This document shows, piece after piece, positions 10,465-21,821 of a stretch of DNA of 64,000 nt. The position numbers and the translations under genes are program-made. The stretch's first letter is position 1, and each line of letters starts with the position of its first letter. The stretch is from positions 527,945,296-528,009,295 of the forward strand of contig VDFB02193867.1 in NCBI GenBank assembly GCA_007258455.2, given 5' to 3'. This stretch comes from Sequoia sempervirens (lineage: Eukaryota; Streptophyta; Pinopsida; Cupressales; Cupressaceae). The notes below the pieces were generated by a model, which saw nothing but the letters and a program-made list of their open reading frames with translations, was not told where the DNA came from and ran no database searches.

Positions 10465-11749
10465 AAATCAAGCTCTTCTTTGCTGAAGTTTATGGAAGGT
10501 GAAAATTGGAAGTTGGAAATTTAGAATTATAGCACTTCTTTCTAACTCTTATAAGGCAATTTTCTTCCTACTTATATTTGTTGTTGGTTGTTAATTTTCC
10601 ATGTTCATCCCCCTTTTCATCCATTCTCAGACAAGGAATGGATACAGCTAGGAACATTACTAGCAATAGTTGACAATCTTTACATATTTGGTTACCTACG
10701 CTTGTAGATAATTACAATGTTTGAAAATGTTTGCCTACCGAATAATTTTATATATATACTTTTAGTTACAATATAATGTACTGTGTTTAGTGCTTGGAAT
10801 GTTTACAATGGAGGTTTGGAATTGTTTGCCGGCCCAAATTATTTAATATGTATTTTTTTAATTATAATATAATGCATTTTTATTTCATGTTCTGAAGGTT
10901 TATAGATGGATGTTTGAAATTGTGGTATATGGATTGCCAATTACAATAGCAGAATAGGATTTGAAAGTTTGTGTCCATAAAATAAAAAAAATAATATAAG
11001 ATAATAAGATAATAATAATATATAAAAAATTGAAAATAAGTAGGGATAAGATAAGACAGTAAAATAATAATAATGTAATAATAATAGTAATAATATAATA
11101 AAAATAATATTAATATATTAATAAATATATAATTATCTATATAATTAATATAATATAATAAATAATTATATAATATAATAATATTTTTGAGAATACACAT
11201 CAAAAATGATATCTTTCGACATCTTCTACATAGATTTTTCTAAATATAGATATGCTTGTAGATGGAGGTTTAAAATTATTTGTTAGTCAAAATATTTAAT
11301 AAATATATTTTTAATTATAATATAATTATTTTTATATTTTTATATTGTTTTAAAAATTTGTATTTTATTTTTTATGATGAATTATGTATTTTTATATTAG
11401 AGATATAAAATGTGATGCATAATTTTATATAAAAGATGGTTGAAATGAAATCACACCAAAAGTCAATGGCAAAGTTTAAAAGAAAAGAAAAACAAATTAT
11501 CTATTAAGTTGGAAGAGCTATACAAGTGAGTGAAGGAGAGAGGTCACCATCATGGTTTTCCCAAGCCATTTGGAGATTTTAACCATTATGAATGGACTTC
11601 AAACATATGATGGTGTTTTCGTCCTTTTTATTGTTGGATTAACAAGAGTTGTGTAGACAAGTGAAATAACAAGGTCTACAGCGGGCGCAAAAAGATGGGC
11701 CAAAAAGTGGTCGACCTTTCAATTTTTTTAAAAGTCATAATGCTAGTGT
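10465..11749. other. 3' flank of the EDS1-family gene and AT-rich low-complexity DNA
   Basis: The first 250 bases are probably 3' UTR. From about 10976 to 11200 the sequence is almost pure A and T, with irregular TAA/TAATA repeats. The Ile/Tyr-rich minus-strand open frame here is a composition artefact. No gene is visible. Confidence 0.65.
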
Positions 11750-12123
11750 TATAATGCACTCACATTATAATGCACTCGTGGCTCTGCCACACCAAGGTTA
11801 TAACCTATAATGCACTCGCAATATAATGCGAGCATGTTATAGCCTCTATAAACAAAAGAAAAAAACACTTTGAATTCATTCTTATTTTTGTTTTTTCTTG
11901 CTAACCCACGGCTCACAAACCCTCAAGAGTGCACTTGCATTATTGGAGAACTAATTCTTTGTCAAATCTTTGTTGAATCTTTGCCAAAAGGCCACCTTGA
12001 CGTCGGGGAAGTCAAAGGAGTAAGTTTTGAATTTTTTTTGTGTGAATTTGTTTCTAAAATAGTTAGATTTAATATGTTTTTTGATGTAAATTTATTTAAT
12101 TTACAAGAAATGATAATGCATCT
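11736..12123 (+). other. Left portion of unknown family copy A: upstream repeats and possible exon 1
   Basis: Between 11736 and 11845 the motif TATAATGCACTC and its inverted or shortened forms recur at least five times, forming palindromes upstream of the possible exon. Near 11994-12022, CCACCTTGACGTCGGGGAAG followed by GTAAGT resembles the first exon and donor of copy B (58917-58956, minus strand), which is ATG-CCACC ... GACGTCG ... GTATGT. An AT-rich intron-like stretch follows until the Tat insertion at 12124. Relatedness was judged by eye on short matches. Confidence 0.4.
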
Positions 12124-14838
12124 TGTTGATGATGTTTTCTACACAGCAACAACTCAGACAGAATATGAAATCCTATCTCTTGAAAGGTAAATTTCTATTA
12201 GCAAGCCTCATGAGATAACCTCAAGGTCTCTAATGTCAGGTTTTGACAATGCATAAACAACTCAGTGATAAATGTGAAAATGCTGATAATCACAAAGGGA
12301 CCTTACTACAAGCAAACACTGAATCAGATCTGGCAATATGATGATGCTTCAATCCTAAATCTAATTCAAATGATAAAGAAATAACAAAATATTAGGGTTT
12401 TAGAGAGATTCCTAAATTTAACTACTCCTAAGATTAACAATGCAAATGATGAAATACTTGAAATGGACCAATCCCTTAGAAACTAATTCCTGCTTAACCC
12501 AGACGAACTTGCAATCTCACAAAAATAGTACAATCTTCTAAGGTATTAAGATTTTCAGATCATGAACATTCATCCAAGACAACCCAATTGCAATTGAAAT
12601 GAATATATCTCCACAATTGAACTAAGCACAATGAATATAAAAGGTCCAGGCTAACTTTGCAAAGTAACTAACAATCAACTAGCTACAAAAAGTATGGACC
12701 AGGGATTGCTGCAAACACTTCAAGCATCAAATCATAAACACCATTGAATCAGATCTAACATACATCTAATAACCTTGAGCAATTTCAAAGATAGAATCAT
12801 AAGAACCATGCAAGATAAGTCACAAAAGAGATCACCAGAAAATCACAATGTCTTCAGTTGTATTGAATCACCAAATTTCAACAACAATTTCAATGTTCTG
12901 TTACAACACTTGCTCAAAATTAACTAACTTCTACCTCTACTCTACTGCCTAATTTGCTCTTGTATCAAAACTATCTCTATTTGTATCTATGCTCTCTATT
13001 CTATATCTTACAAATGAGGCAAAATGCCCAATTTATAGGAACCTCCAAAGCATGTCGGCCTCGCTGGGATTAACAATCATAAAATAGCCACAAACAAGTT
13101 GGCCCAACCAATGTTTACAATAATAAATGGCCATAAAACAGGTCAACCCAAGGAGAATTCAAAATAAAATGAATTAGCATTAATTGCTTGAACTCAATCC
13201 AAGTCAGCCTAGGATCTTCAATATAATTCGAACCAATGCACAAGTTGTAATGCAACCCCAAATTAACTACTTCCTTCCATTCTTATCTTGAGCGCACCTC
13301 ACCAAGTCAGCCAAGGGGGGAGTATCTTGAATATATTTATGAATCAAACTTCATCTCCTGAGTGCTCAATTGAACTAATTTTCATCTCCAAAACTTCCTT
13401 GACGACCTAGTTAAATTCAGCCCACACTCAGCAAAAACCACCATTAATAATATCCACTATAACATGAAGATTTAGCCCATCATCAATAACATATTCATCA
13501 TTTAAACAAATCCGAGCAAAGATTGAAATTAACCCAGAAACATTGTTAAATTGCTTTCTACACAGTTCGGGATTTCAAGCCATTCATGGAATCCAGGCCA
13601 GAAAAGGATTTCGGGGAAATCTAGGCTAGGCGGATTTTCACGAAGAAGGAACAAAATCAACACTTGATCATTAAAAATGAATAAAGGATGCATAAACATT
13701 GTGTAATTCATCAGTTAAAAGCATGGAATGACAAGTATTTAACATTAAACTCATCCAATTCACCCAATTTTGAAATTCCACAATGCTTCCCAAAAAATCC
13801 AGAAAAATCCGGTTGGACTGGATTTCCACAAAAATGATAACACTACATGAATTTCAGGAAAATGAGGGGAAGAAGGAGAAATCGGGAAAATTCGGGACCG
13901 ACAGAAATCCGCGAAGAAGGCAGGATTTTAGATTTTCAACACATTCCAGGAAAACAGAGGGGGCAAGGAAACTTGGAGAAATCCTCTAGCATAGGAAAAT
14001 CCCGAAGCTGAAGGAAAACCCGAATATCGGCAATCTAACATGATCTCACTCAAATTGATCGAAGATCACAAATTTGAGGACCCTGGGCACGGAACCAGCT
14101 TAACCTGAACCTCCTACAAATCTTCTTTGAATCCTAGGTTCATTCAAAAGCAAATTAAGATGCAATGAGGATGCCCTAGGCATGAAACCCTAAATTTTAA
14201 CCATGAATGCACAGAGCAAGCCACAAAATGCCTAAACACACAGGAATTCAAACTCCAAGCAAGACAACATGTACATACCATTCGATGAAGTGGAAATTTA
14301 TCATGGCAACAATAGACAACAATCTGAACACCTGAGCAAATAAATCAATGAATCCAAATGCCCAAATCACCAAATCCCAAATGCAAAAGCAATACACAAT
14401 GAAAGATGGGAGAAAATGGTGCAAAATTTACTTAAACTTAACCACAGTCGCCACAGAGATCGAACCAAGGTGCAATAATGAAGCCAACAAAATAAGCTGG
14501 AGAGGTTCAGAAACTCGACGAGACAACAAAATTTTTGGAAAAATTCGGCCCACACGAAATTCCGCGAAGACCAGAAATTCCCGAACCATCGCGTTTAGCC
14601 AGAGTCTGAATGAAATCCAGAAAAATCCAGATGGGGTGGAAAATCCCGAAATAGTGCAAAAGCCCAAACTTGGCCCAAAACTTAGGATTTTCAATGTGTA
14701 ATTTAGGGAAAACACTTAGGCAAGCAAGATGAACACTTTAAGCTCATGCCAAGGCAATGCAAAGGGCCAAAACAACAAGAGAAAAAGCAAAAGAGGGTCC
14801 TTACTTTAATGGGGCGTGTGTGCAAAAACTGCACAACA
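12124..14838. repeat. Left LTR of the Tat element
   Basis: 2715 bp, TGTTGATGATG to CACAACA. Aligns base for base with the right LTR over its full length, with scattered substitutions and small indels. It has a TATA-like site on the minus strand near 13035 (CCTATAAATTGGG) and another on the plus strand near 12634 (TATAAAAGG), so promoter direction cannot be settled from sequence alone. Confidence 0.92.
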
Positions 14839-14840
14839 AA

Positions 14841-14858
14841 TGGCGACTTTGCTGGGGA
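14841..14858 (+). promoter_or_regulatory. tRNA-Arg-type primer-binding site on the plus strand
   Basis: TGGCGACTTTGCTGGGGA lies two bases inside the left LTR. It is complementary to the 3' end of plant tRNA-Arg(ACG) plus CCA (expected TGGCGACTCCGCTGGGGA) at 16 of 18 positions, the two differences being CC to TT. This is the primer used by Ogre/Tat-type elements. On this strand the left LTR would be the 5' LTR, opposite to gag-pol. Confidence 0.7.
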
Positions 14859-15103
14859 ATTGTTTCAAAGCATTTGATGATGAACAAGAATCATGAACCC
14901 ATAATCTTTAGTTTCGATCCCACTATCAGACAAAGAAATCAAAATGTAAGATCACATAATAAGAACCAAAAGCAGACTGAACCTTCCATAGACTGAGAAT
15001 CCAAGTGTGTGCACATGAGTTCATTTTCTTCCTTGAGCTATTGCAGAAACCAGGTTCAGTCAAGGCAGGCTACATAAAGATTCTAACTCCAAAAACAACT
15101 TGG

Positions 15104-15210
15104 ATAGAGCCTCCCTGCTAGTCAAGCGTCTATAGCCCTGACTAGGTTATCGCTGTGACTCTCTCGAACATAGCTCTATTGCCAGCCAGACGTCCATAGC
15201 CCTGATAGAG
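15104..15210 (+). other. Paired stem-loop motifs in the non-coding interior of the Tat element
   Basis: A perfect 7-bp stem, CTAGTCA (15118-15124) with TGACTAG (15139-15145), closes a loop containing CGTCTATAGCCC. A second stem, CTCTAT (15174-15179) with ATAGAG (15205-15210), closes a loop containing the nearly identical CGTCCATAGCCC. In addition ATAGAGC at 15104-15110 can pair with GCTCTAT at 15173-15179, enclosing the first hairpin and competing with the second. Confidence 0.65.
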
Positions 15211-15254
15211 ATATTTGGGTACTCCTGATAAGTTGAAGTCATTTGATTTTCAAT

Positions 15255-15303
15255 ATTTTCTCTTTTCTTCTTTTGATTTGATTTTCTTTTCATTTTTTAT
15301 TTC
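15255..15303 (-). other. Polypyrimidine tract (polypurine on the minus strand)
   Basis: The plus strand is almost entirely C and T/A-interrupted pyrimidine from about 15255 (TTTTCTCTTTTCTTCTTTTG ...). Read on the minus strand it is A/G-rich and could be a displaced polypurine tract for a minus-strand element. However it lies about 420 bp from the left LTR instead of beside it. Confidence 0.35.
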
Positions 15304-15659
15304 AACCTGTGAACAATGAAGTTCACACTCAAGGCTGAGAAGCATAGTGTCACTGAAGCAGAAATAAGATTTTTTCACCTGACAAGACCTTACAAGGATC
15401 CTATCACAACTTCAGGATTTTAAGATGTATAAAAAGATATAAGATTTCATAATACTTCAAGTTCAAATCCAACCAGTGACCCATCCTCTTTAAATCAAAC
15501 GTTTAGACTGTGTGACGATAACGAAGACCTCAACCATCCATTCAAGACACGTGATTAAAATTCGTCAAGGAAATAATCAAAACAGTTCCAGACAAAAGAA
15601 TATTTGCCATACAGGTGCAACACATCCAGAAGAAAATAAGACCTCTTGAGAAAAAAGCA

Positions 15660-15800
15660 GAGCAAGACACACCAAACCAAAAGAAAACCTACACTAACCA
15701 AAACAAACAAAAGCAAAGTAGAAAGGGAAACCTACTCTAACCAAAGAAAAACAAAGCAGACAAAAACATAAAAGAAACCTACTCTAACTATGTACAGGAA
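15660..15800 (+). repeat. A-rich short tandem repeat near the pol 3' end
   Basis: The motif AAACCTAC(A/T)CTAAC recurs three times with intervening CAAA/AAGCA-rich spacers of about 35-45 bases. It is non-coding on both strands and adjoins the end of integrase at about 15813. Confidence 0.55.
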
Positions 15801-15815
15801 AAAAGTTGAAATAGT

Positions 15816-16900
15816 TCAAGACTGGAAATAATGCTTCAAATACTGCCCATTGACAGGCAGTGGGGTATCCTCCCCAGTGAGAGTTTTCAAACGAAAAGCA
15901 TTATCTCCCAGGATTTTTGAAATCTGGTAAGGGCCAAGCCAAAGTTTGTCGAATTTACCATGCTCTCCCTTGCAGTCATGGGCTTTGTCCCAGTATAGAA
16001 CCAAGTCAGAAATCCTAAAAGCTTTTACCTTGGCTCTTTTATCAAACCACCTTTTAACTACATCCTGATGTTTGACAAAGTTTTCTAAAGCTTCATCTCT
16101 TTTCTCTTCAAAGTGTAGCAGTTCTTGCAGGCGGGCCTCACGCCTGTTCTCTTCATCATAATATTCTTTAATGAATTGTAAAGAAGGGATCCTTTAATTG
16201 AATTGGAAATACAGGTTCTAGACCATATACAAGGTGATAAGGGGGAAGTCCCTATGGAAGTCTTCTGTCTTGTGCGATCTACCCACATAGCAAATCTAAG
16301 TTGAGTGTGCCAATCCTTGGGGTTCTTCTCTAGTAACTTATAGATGACTGTCAAGAGGTTTTTATTGGAAGAATTAGCCAAACCATTACCTTGTGGATAG
16401 TAATTACATGCAAACTTTATTATAATCCCATGATAAAAAACTCAATTGGAAAATTTTAATGATGCAAATGCAGGACCATTATCACAAACCAAAGATAAAG
16501 GACATCCAAAGTGATTGATAATACCCGATTCAATGAAATCTATTACCACTTCTGAAGTACATTGTTTGCATGCAAGAGCTTTAGTCCATTGTGTAAAGTA
16601 ATTAGTAATAGTAAGAATATACCTGTGACTCGTAGAAGAAGGTGGATTGATGGGACCAATGAAGTCCATCCCCCACTATGCAAAAGGTTTTACCTCAAAG
16701 ACCGGTTGAAGTGGAAGAGCTGCATACTTTTCTCTGATTGCTGCAGTCTGGCACACATGAAAAATTCTGACATGGATATGTGTATCCTTGAACAATGTAG
16801 GTCAATAATAACTAGCCCTTAGAATCTGGTTTGTAGTGGAATGTACAGATCCATGGCCAGTACCATATCTATCATGAAATTCGGCCATGACTCTCTCAGC
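15816..16900 (-). pseudogene. Integrase of the Tat element, catalytic Glu lost
   Basis: Integrase would insert the cDNA copy into host DNA. The core starts at MDFIGPI (about 16667), giving the first catalytic Asp; CDNGPAF (near 16460) gives the second. In the third block, YYPQGNGLANSSNKN near 16375-16420, the position usually occupied by the catalytic Glu (GxAExxN) is Asn. A stop and a frame change separate 16442-16669 from 16085-16381, and the C-terminal part (GPYQISKILGDNAFRLKTL) is at 15816-16004. The HHCC-finger region upstream is degenerate. The domain order after RNase H supports the call. Confidence 0.85.
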
Positions 16901-16903
16901 TTC

Positions 16904-17680
16904 CTATCTTCCTAAGCACCTTAGGTAGATACCCTCATTATTTTTCTTATATAAAACAACTCCCTTCAGCATAAATTTGTCACTCTTCAAATGTAATCCC
17001 CTTCTCTGTACTGCATTAAGATGGTCAAGACACCTTTGAGTCAGGAGATAATGAACAATATCATCATACCATTCTTTAGGGGAAACATCCTCTAGATTGT
17101 AATATTGAGCTACAAGATCAGGGCCTATTTTTGCCATTTTCCTAGTAAGTCCTTGTCCTCTTACCAACTTCATGGGTTGAATCTCAATATCGTATTCTTG
17201 TAACATAGTTACCCACTTAGCTCTGCGCTCTCCTAGCTCATTCTGCACCAACAATAGCTTGACTGTAGGATCTAGAATACATGTAAATAACTTATTTCTG
17301 AGGATATAATGTATAAATTTCTTTACAACTTTGACTAAGGCATAAGCCTACTTTTCCACACTTGGGTACCTTAGTTCAACATCTTTCAATGGTGCACTCA
17401 TAAATGCTATGGGATGTTCATTTCCTTGATCAGATTTTTGAGTCAACATAGCAGCACATGAGTGATCAAAAGCAAACGAATATATGTAAAATGGCTTAGC
17501 ATAGTATGGACTCAGCAAAACTGGTGCTTCAACAATAGCCCTCTTGATCTCTTCAAATGCTTCCTTAGCTTCTGCATTCCTTTCAACTTTGGCTTCCTAT
17601 TTCAACATTGCATTCAATGGCTTGACTATTTCTGCGAATCCTGTGATGAACTTCCTCACAAAGTTGATTTTGCAAAAGAA
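16904..17680 (-). pseudogene. RNase H domain following reverse transcriptase of the Tat element
   Basis: The minus strand at 16904-17254 encodes ERRAKWVTMLQEYDIEI, the typical end of a gypsy RNase H and connection region. Upstream, in shifted frames between 17255 and 17680, are fragments such as AEAKEAFEEIK and HPIAFMSAPLKDVELRYPS. RNase H degrades the RNA strand during element replication. Several stops and frameshifts break it. This is the standard RNase H attached to RT, distinct from the second domain at 18955-19527. Confidence 0.75.
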
Positions 17681-17685
17681 TGATT

Positions 17686-18405
17686 TCATTTCTTTCTTGC
17701 TAGAAGGTGGCAGGATCTTAAGTATAATTTCCACTTGTTCTGATCAATGGCAATTCCTTTTTCTGAAATAACATGCCCCAACAACTTTCCTTCTGTCACT
17801 CCAAAGATGCATTTCTTTGGATTGAGAGATATACCAAATTCTTTGCACTTCTGGAATACTTTGCATAAATTTTCTATATGGTCTCCCCTCTTCTTTGAGA
17901 AGATCGTCAGATCGTCCATATAAATGATTATGCACTTACCAGTTATGTCTTTAAAAGTAATGTCCATAGCCCTTTGAAATGTGGCTCCAACATTAATCAA
18001 ACAAAAGGGAATTCTTCTGTAGGAAAAAGTGTCCCACTTTGTGGTGAAAGAAGTCTTATTCCTATCTTCATACTGCACCATGACCTGGTTGTATCCTGAA
18101 TAGCCATCCAAGAAAGACATCATCTGAGATCCATTGAAAATATGAAGTACTTCATCTAGTGAAGGTACTAGATAATTATCCCTTTTTGATGCTCTATTGA
18201 GGTTCCTAAAATCTACACACAACCTGATTTCACTATTCTTCTTTCGCACTGGAACCGGGTTTGCAACCCAAGTGGAGTGTCTGATTGAGAATATGATCCT
18301 TGCAGACAACAATTTATGCACTTCCTTCTGTATTATAGGTTCTAGTAAGACATTGATTGGTCTTTTCCTCTACCTAAAAGGTTTTGCTCCTGGATTGAGA
18401 GGGAT
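17686..18405 (-). pseudogene. Reverse transcriptase of the Tat element
   Basis: The longest open piece (17686-18321) contains RLCVDFRNLNRASKRDNY, FLDGYSGYNQV with the first catalytic Asp, and IIYMDDLTIFS with the YMDD active site, then LNPKKCIFGV and LLGHVIS. These blocks are in the correct order and spacing for Ty3/gypsy RT. Upstream at 18370-18711, HTIPLNPGAKPFR is the usual lead-in to RT. A stop lies between the two pieces. RT copies element RNA to DNA in the particle. The catalytic residues are retained even though the polyprotein frame is broken. Confidence 0.92.
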
Positions 18406-18711
18406 AGTGTGAGTTATAATTGATGGGTCATAGGTCTTCAAATCTTCATAACTCCAGGCTATCACATTGGAATATCTATGTAATGCATTAATTATTTCTT
18501 TCCTCTCTTCTGGAGTGCAGACTTTGCCAATGAAGACATTCTTGGCATCATCTTGAGTTCCCATATTATACTTTTCACATTGTCCACTTATGGACTCCTT
18601 GGCATCTTGTTCTTGATCTCTAACCTTATCTAGATCAAAAATCCTCTCTAACTGCACCATTCCTCTGGGAATAGTATTGGTCTTCAAATTGATTACTCCT
18701 TCCAAATCCAT
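18370..18711 (-). pseudogene. Linker between extra RNase H and reverse transcriptase
   Basis: An open stretch of about 110 residues ends at IPLNPGAKPFR, which precedes RT in Tat and Athila polyproteins. The middle part, EERKEIINALHRYSNVIAWS, matches the usual sequence before the RT domain (xxLxxYxDVFAWS). It has no catalytic function of its own. Confidence 0.75.
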
Positions 18712-18954
18712 CTCCGCTTCTTGGAGTTCAGTTTCATCTATAATTTGAGAAGCAAAAACATCTATACTTGTGAGAAAATCTAAAATATGCTTATCATCTT
18801 CAAATACCTGGAAATTGGTGACATTGTCAGGAACTTAAGGTACTGGAGTCAGTTCCACTATAAACTTCTTCAATCTAGAAAGAGACAGGGGTTGCAATGT
18901 ACTAGCTACCTTAGCAAGGGAGTCAACTGTTTGGTTTTTACTTCGTGGTATCAA

Positions 18955-19527
18955 CTAAATGTTGAAGGCATCAAATCCTTCAATAAGGTCCCATACTCTA
19001 TGTCTATAATTGGTCATTCTTCTATCATGACAAGAGTATTTTCTTCTAACTTGCTTGACTACTAACTCAAAATCCTTGAAAACTTGCAAGATCTTAACTT
19101 TTTTCTTTAGTGCCATTAACAACCCATGAACCAAAGCCTCATATTCTACTACATTATTCGTACAATGAAATTGAAGTCTATGAGCAGCAAATAATGTCTT
19201 ACCTCTTGGACTGATTAGCTCAAATCCTACCCCAACTCCTTGCTTTGATTTGGATCCATCAAATCTTAAAGTCCAAAAGCCAACAACTATAGATTTCCTC
19301 GTTGTATCTCTTGTACTATTGCTGCTTGAAAGTTCATCAGAAAGCATCACTTTCTTCTCCTTGGGGTCTTCTTGAATATTTTGGATATCAATTTTGACTG
19401 TTGGAGTGGGGTTAATACATTTTTGCACTTGTTCTACTACAGTCTGGCATAAGCAAAAATCTAGTTCAGAATGAGTGGCATTATGGACCCTGCACCAATT
19501 AGGCAAGAGTAGCTCTCCAAAATTCAT
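18955..19527 (-). pseudogene. Second (archaeal-type) RNase H-like domain of the Tat element
   Basis: The fold is marked by WTLRFDGSKSKQGVGVG (first Asp), NNVVEYEALVHGLLMAL (Glu) and VFKDFELVVKQV (second Asp), followed by YRHRVWDLIEGF. This is the RNase H I arrangement of the additional domain characteristic of Tat retrotransposons. It lies between protease and RT. In the better-known Ogre/Retand elements I recall it after the RT-RNase H pair, so the order here is notable. The domain itself is open over about 190 residues. Confidence 0.82.
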
Positions 19528-19545
19528 TCCTCTACCCAGCTGAAC

Positions 19546-20655
19546 CTAATTTTCAATGCACTTCTGAATGAATTCCTGGAAATTATCTAGTAAATTGAGC
19601 TGATTATCTTCAAGATCATATTCATTTTCAACTAGTTCCACCAAGGCTTCAATACTATTGGATTCTGTTGGAAGGTCAACAGGTGCTATATGAAACATAA
19701 GGAATTCCTCTACATCTGACTCCTCAAAAGGGGCTGCAAGCACATAATTACCCATACTTACCTCAGATATTAGAATTTCATTAGAGGTATTCTGATATTT
19801 TGTAATCATGTACTTCATTCTAGGTTCTCTTTCAATTCTAATCTGGTTTGGCACTCCCTTCCAGGGAAGCCACATATGAGAGTTATCAGTTGATACATAT
19901 CCATTCAAGGCCATGGTAAAGTCTCTTCCTAGAATCAAGCCATAAGCATTAGGTATATCCACCACTTGTATATTAATGACCTGTTGAATCCTAGGATCAT
20001 AAGCAACCTGCATATGAATCATATTTAATTCCCCTACAACCTTAACTTCAGTTCTATCCAATTGTGTAACTTTCTTTTGGGAATCAACAAGAGTGATACC
20101 CAAAGCTCGACAAACACCAAAGGGCATTACATTGGTAGAGGCACCAAAATCTAACAAGCAATTGTGCAAGTGCTTACCGAATATACGAACTGAGATCAGG
20201 AATGGAGGAGCCTCTATTTTCCTTTGAAACAAAGTTAAGGGAGTATCCACTTGAGCAACTTGAATTTTTTCCTTCTCTTTTCCCTTATCTCCAAGAGACA
20301 CATAAACTTGGTTATGAGTCTGATTTTTCCTTCCTACTATTTGAGAGCTAGATACTTTATTGATACTTTTACTAACTGATCTATCTTGTGATATGGAATT
20401 TGCATTGTAAGCTCTTAGAACTGCATTCCTAATGTTTGGAACTCTCAATAACTCAAATGCAGAGAGACTTACCTTTATCTTCTTGAGTTCTTCTACAACA
20501 TATATAGCTAATTGTTCTTCACTTAGATCAGTGGGAGTCTCTTTTGGATAGTCCACCACTTTTTCTTTGCTTGTATCAACATTCCTTCCTTTTGACATGT
20601 CTATCTGTGCTTGTCCTTCCTTTGATAGATACTGCTTAGACACATGAGGATACAA
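19546..20655 (-). pseudogene. Protease region of the Tat element
   Basis: An open frame of 369 residues contains the retropepsin signature LLDFGASTNVMP about residue 170, then LGITLVDSQKKVTQLD, and GLILGRDFTMAL about residue 240. Tat and Athila proteases usually read DLGAS at the active site; here it is DFGAS, with the catalytic Asp kept. The N-terminal 150 residues are charged and lack clear motifs. The protease would process the polyprotein. It directly precedes the extra RNase H on the same strand. Confidence 0.85.
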
Positions 20656-20733
20656 TGGATTATTGCTAGCATTAGGATCTGGAGGAGTGGTGAAGTTGTT
20701 TGGAGGGATAGAAGTGGTGAAGGGGCCTCCAGC

Positions 20734-21063
20734 CTATGGATGCCTATGTGGCAGGTCCCTCAGATCATACTTCTTGGCAGGCCTCTGGATGGTCTGTACT
20801 TCTTCAACATAAGCTTTGTCCTCATCCATGGGGCCATTGTCATTTACTAGATTTTCATCAAATAATTGTGAAATCTCATCTCTGTTGCACACTTGATTTG
20901 CCTCTTCCTTGAGCTGGTCTGACTCTTCTTTAGGCACATTGTCTTTGCTCTTTGGAAAAGGAGCATGATTATGGACCAACACTGGCGAATCATAGGGAGT
21001 AGATGGCACAATCTCCTGACTACTCGAATTTTTCTCCTCTTCATACTGGAAGATTGAAGCCAC
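20734..21063 (-). pseudogene. Acidic linker between gag and protease of the Tat element
   Basis: An open stretch of about 109 residues is rich in Glu, Asp, Ser and Asn (for example EEEKNSSSQEIVPST), ending before the protease frame. It is probably part of the gag-pol polyprotein; no domain is recognised. Confidence 0.5.
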
Positions 21064-21252
21064 TGTTTGGAATTCTTGACAATCTAACTCAGAATGTTGG
21101 CTTGTTTTATGGAGCCTCCACCATCCTAATAAAGCAACCTCAACTAAATATACACCACTTGGAGGTTTCTCTTGATTGACTAGCTAATTGACTAGTTGAT
21201 CCAATCGGGTAGGGACTCCTCCATTGTTAGGCCTCGTATTCCAAGTATCATT

Positions 21253-21519
21253 CTATCTAGGTGGCTGTTTCCTATCGAACCCTTGTCCACCAACTTGACC
21301 TCTATCAAAGTTTTGGCCTAAGGATTGTCCTTTATCATAATTTTGTCCTCTGTCATTGTTATATCCCCTGTCATTACTATATCCTATGTCGTTGTTGTAT
21401 CCTCTATCATGGTTATATCCTCTTTCAAGACATTGCCCTCTATTAAAGTGTTGTCCTTGTTGATTTTCTTGACTTTCTCTGCTCTGATTGGACTGTATAT
21501 TTCTCTGAGCAGGTTGCAA
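21253..21519 (-). pseudogene. Repetitive Arg-Gly-Tyr-Asn-Asp tract of the Tat gag
   Basis: The minus strand encodes serial variants of RGYNNDRG, RGQNYDKG and GQNFDRGQ, about eight units over 60 residues, preceded by Gln/Asn-rich sequence. Such RG-rich stretches commonly replace or accompany the nucleic-acid-binding part of gag. The DNA is a degenerate tandem repeat of roughly 18-24 bp in this interval. No Cys-His knuckle is visible. Confidence 0.65.
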
Positions 21520-21821
21520 CTGACTGTTCTAGTTCCTCAAGTAAGTTACCTCCATATTCAACTTCTTCACTTGTTCGGTCAAGTCATCCAGTCTCTCCTG
21601 GTCAAGATTTCTATATGGAGGCTGGCTCACATTATTTTGGGAACACCCTATTGCAGTGTTGGTATTTAATGACTGGTTCTTGAGACTTTAGAATTTTGCA
21701 GATATGGGGGTTAGCTAGCATGAGATTGTGGATGCAGAGGCTACTTAGCATTTTGCTAAGGATAGCTGACTGTAGGTGGCACTTGACTCATAGGAGGTCC
21801 TGGGTGGGGGACCATAGGTAG

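Noticed and set aside
10880..11203. 107-residue Ile/Tyr-rich minus-strand ORF
   Set aside because: Produced by TAA/TA low-complexity DNA; no start context, domain or conservation.
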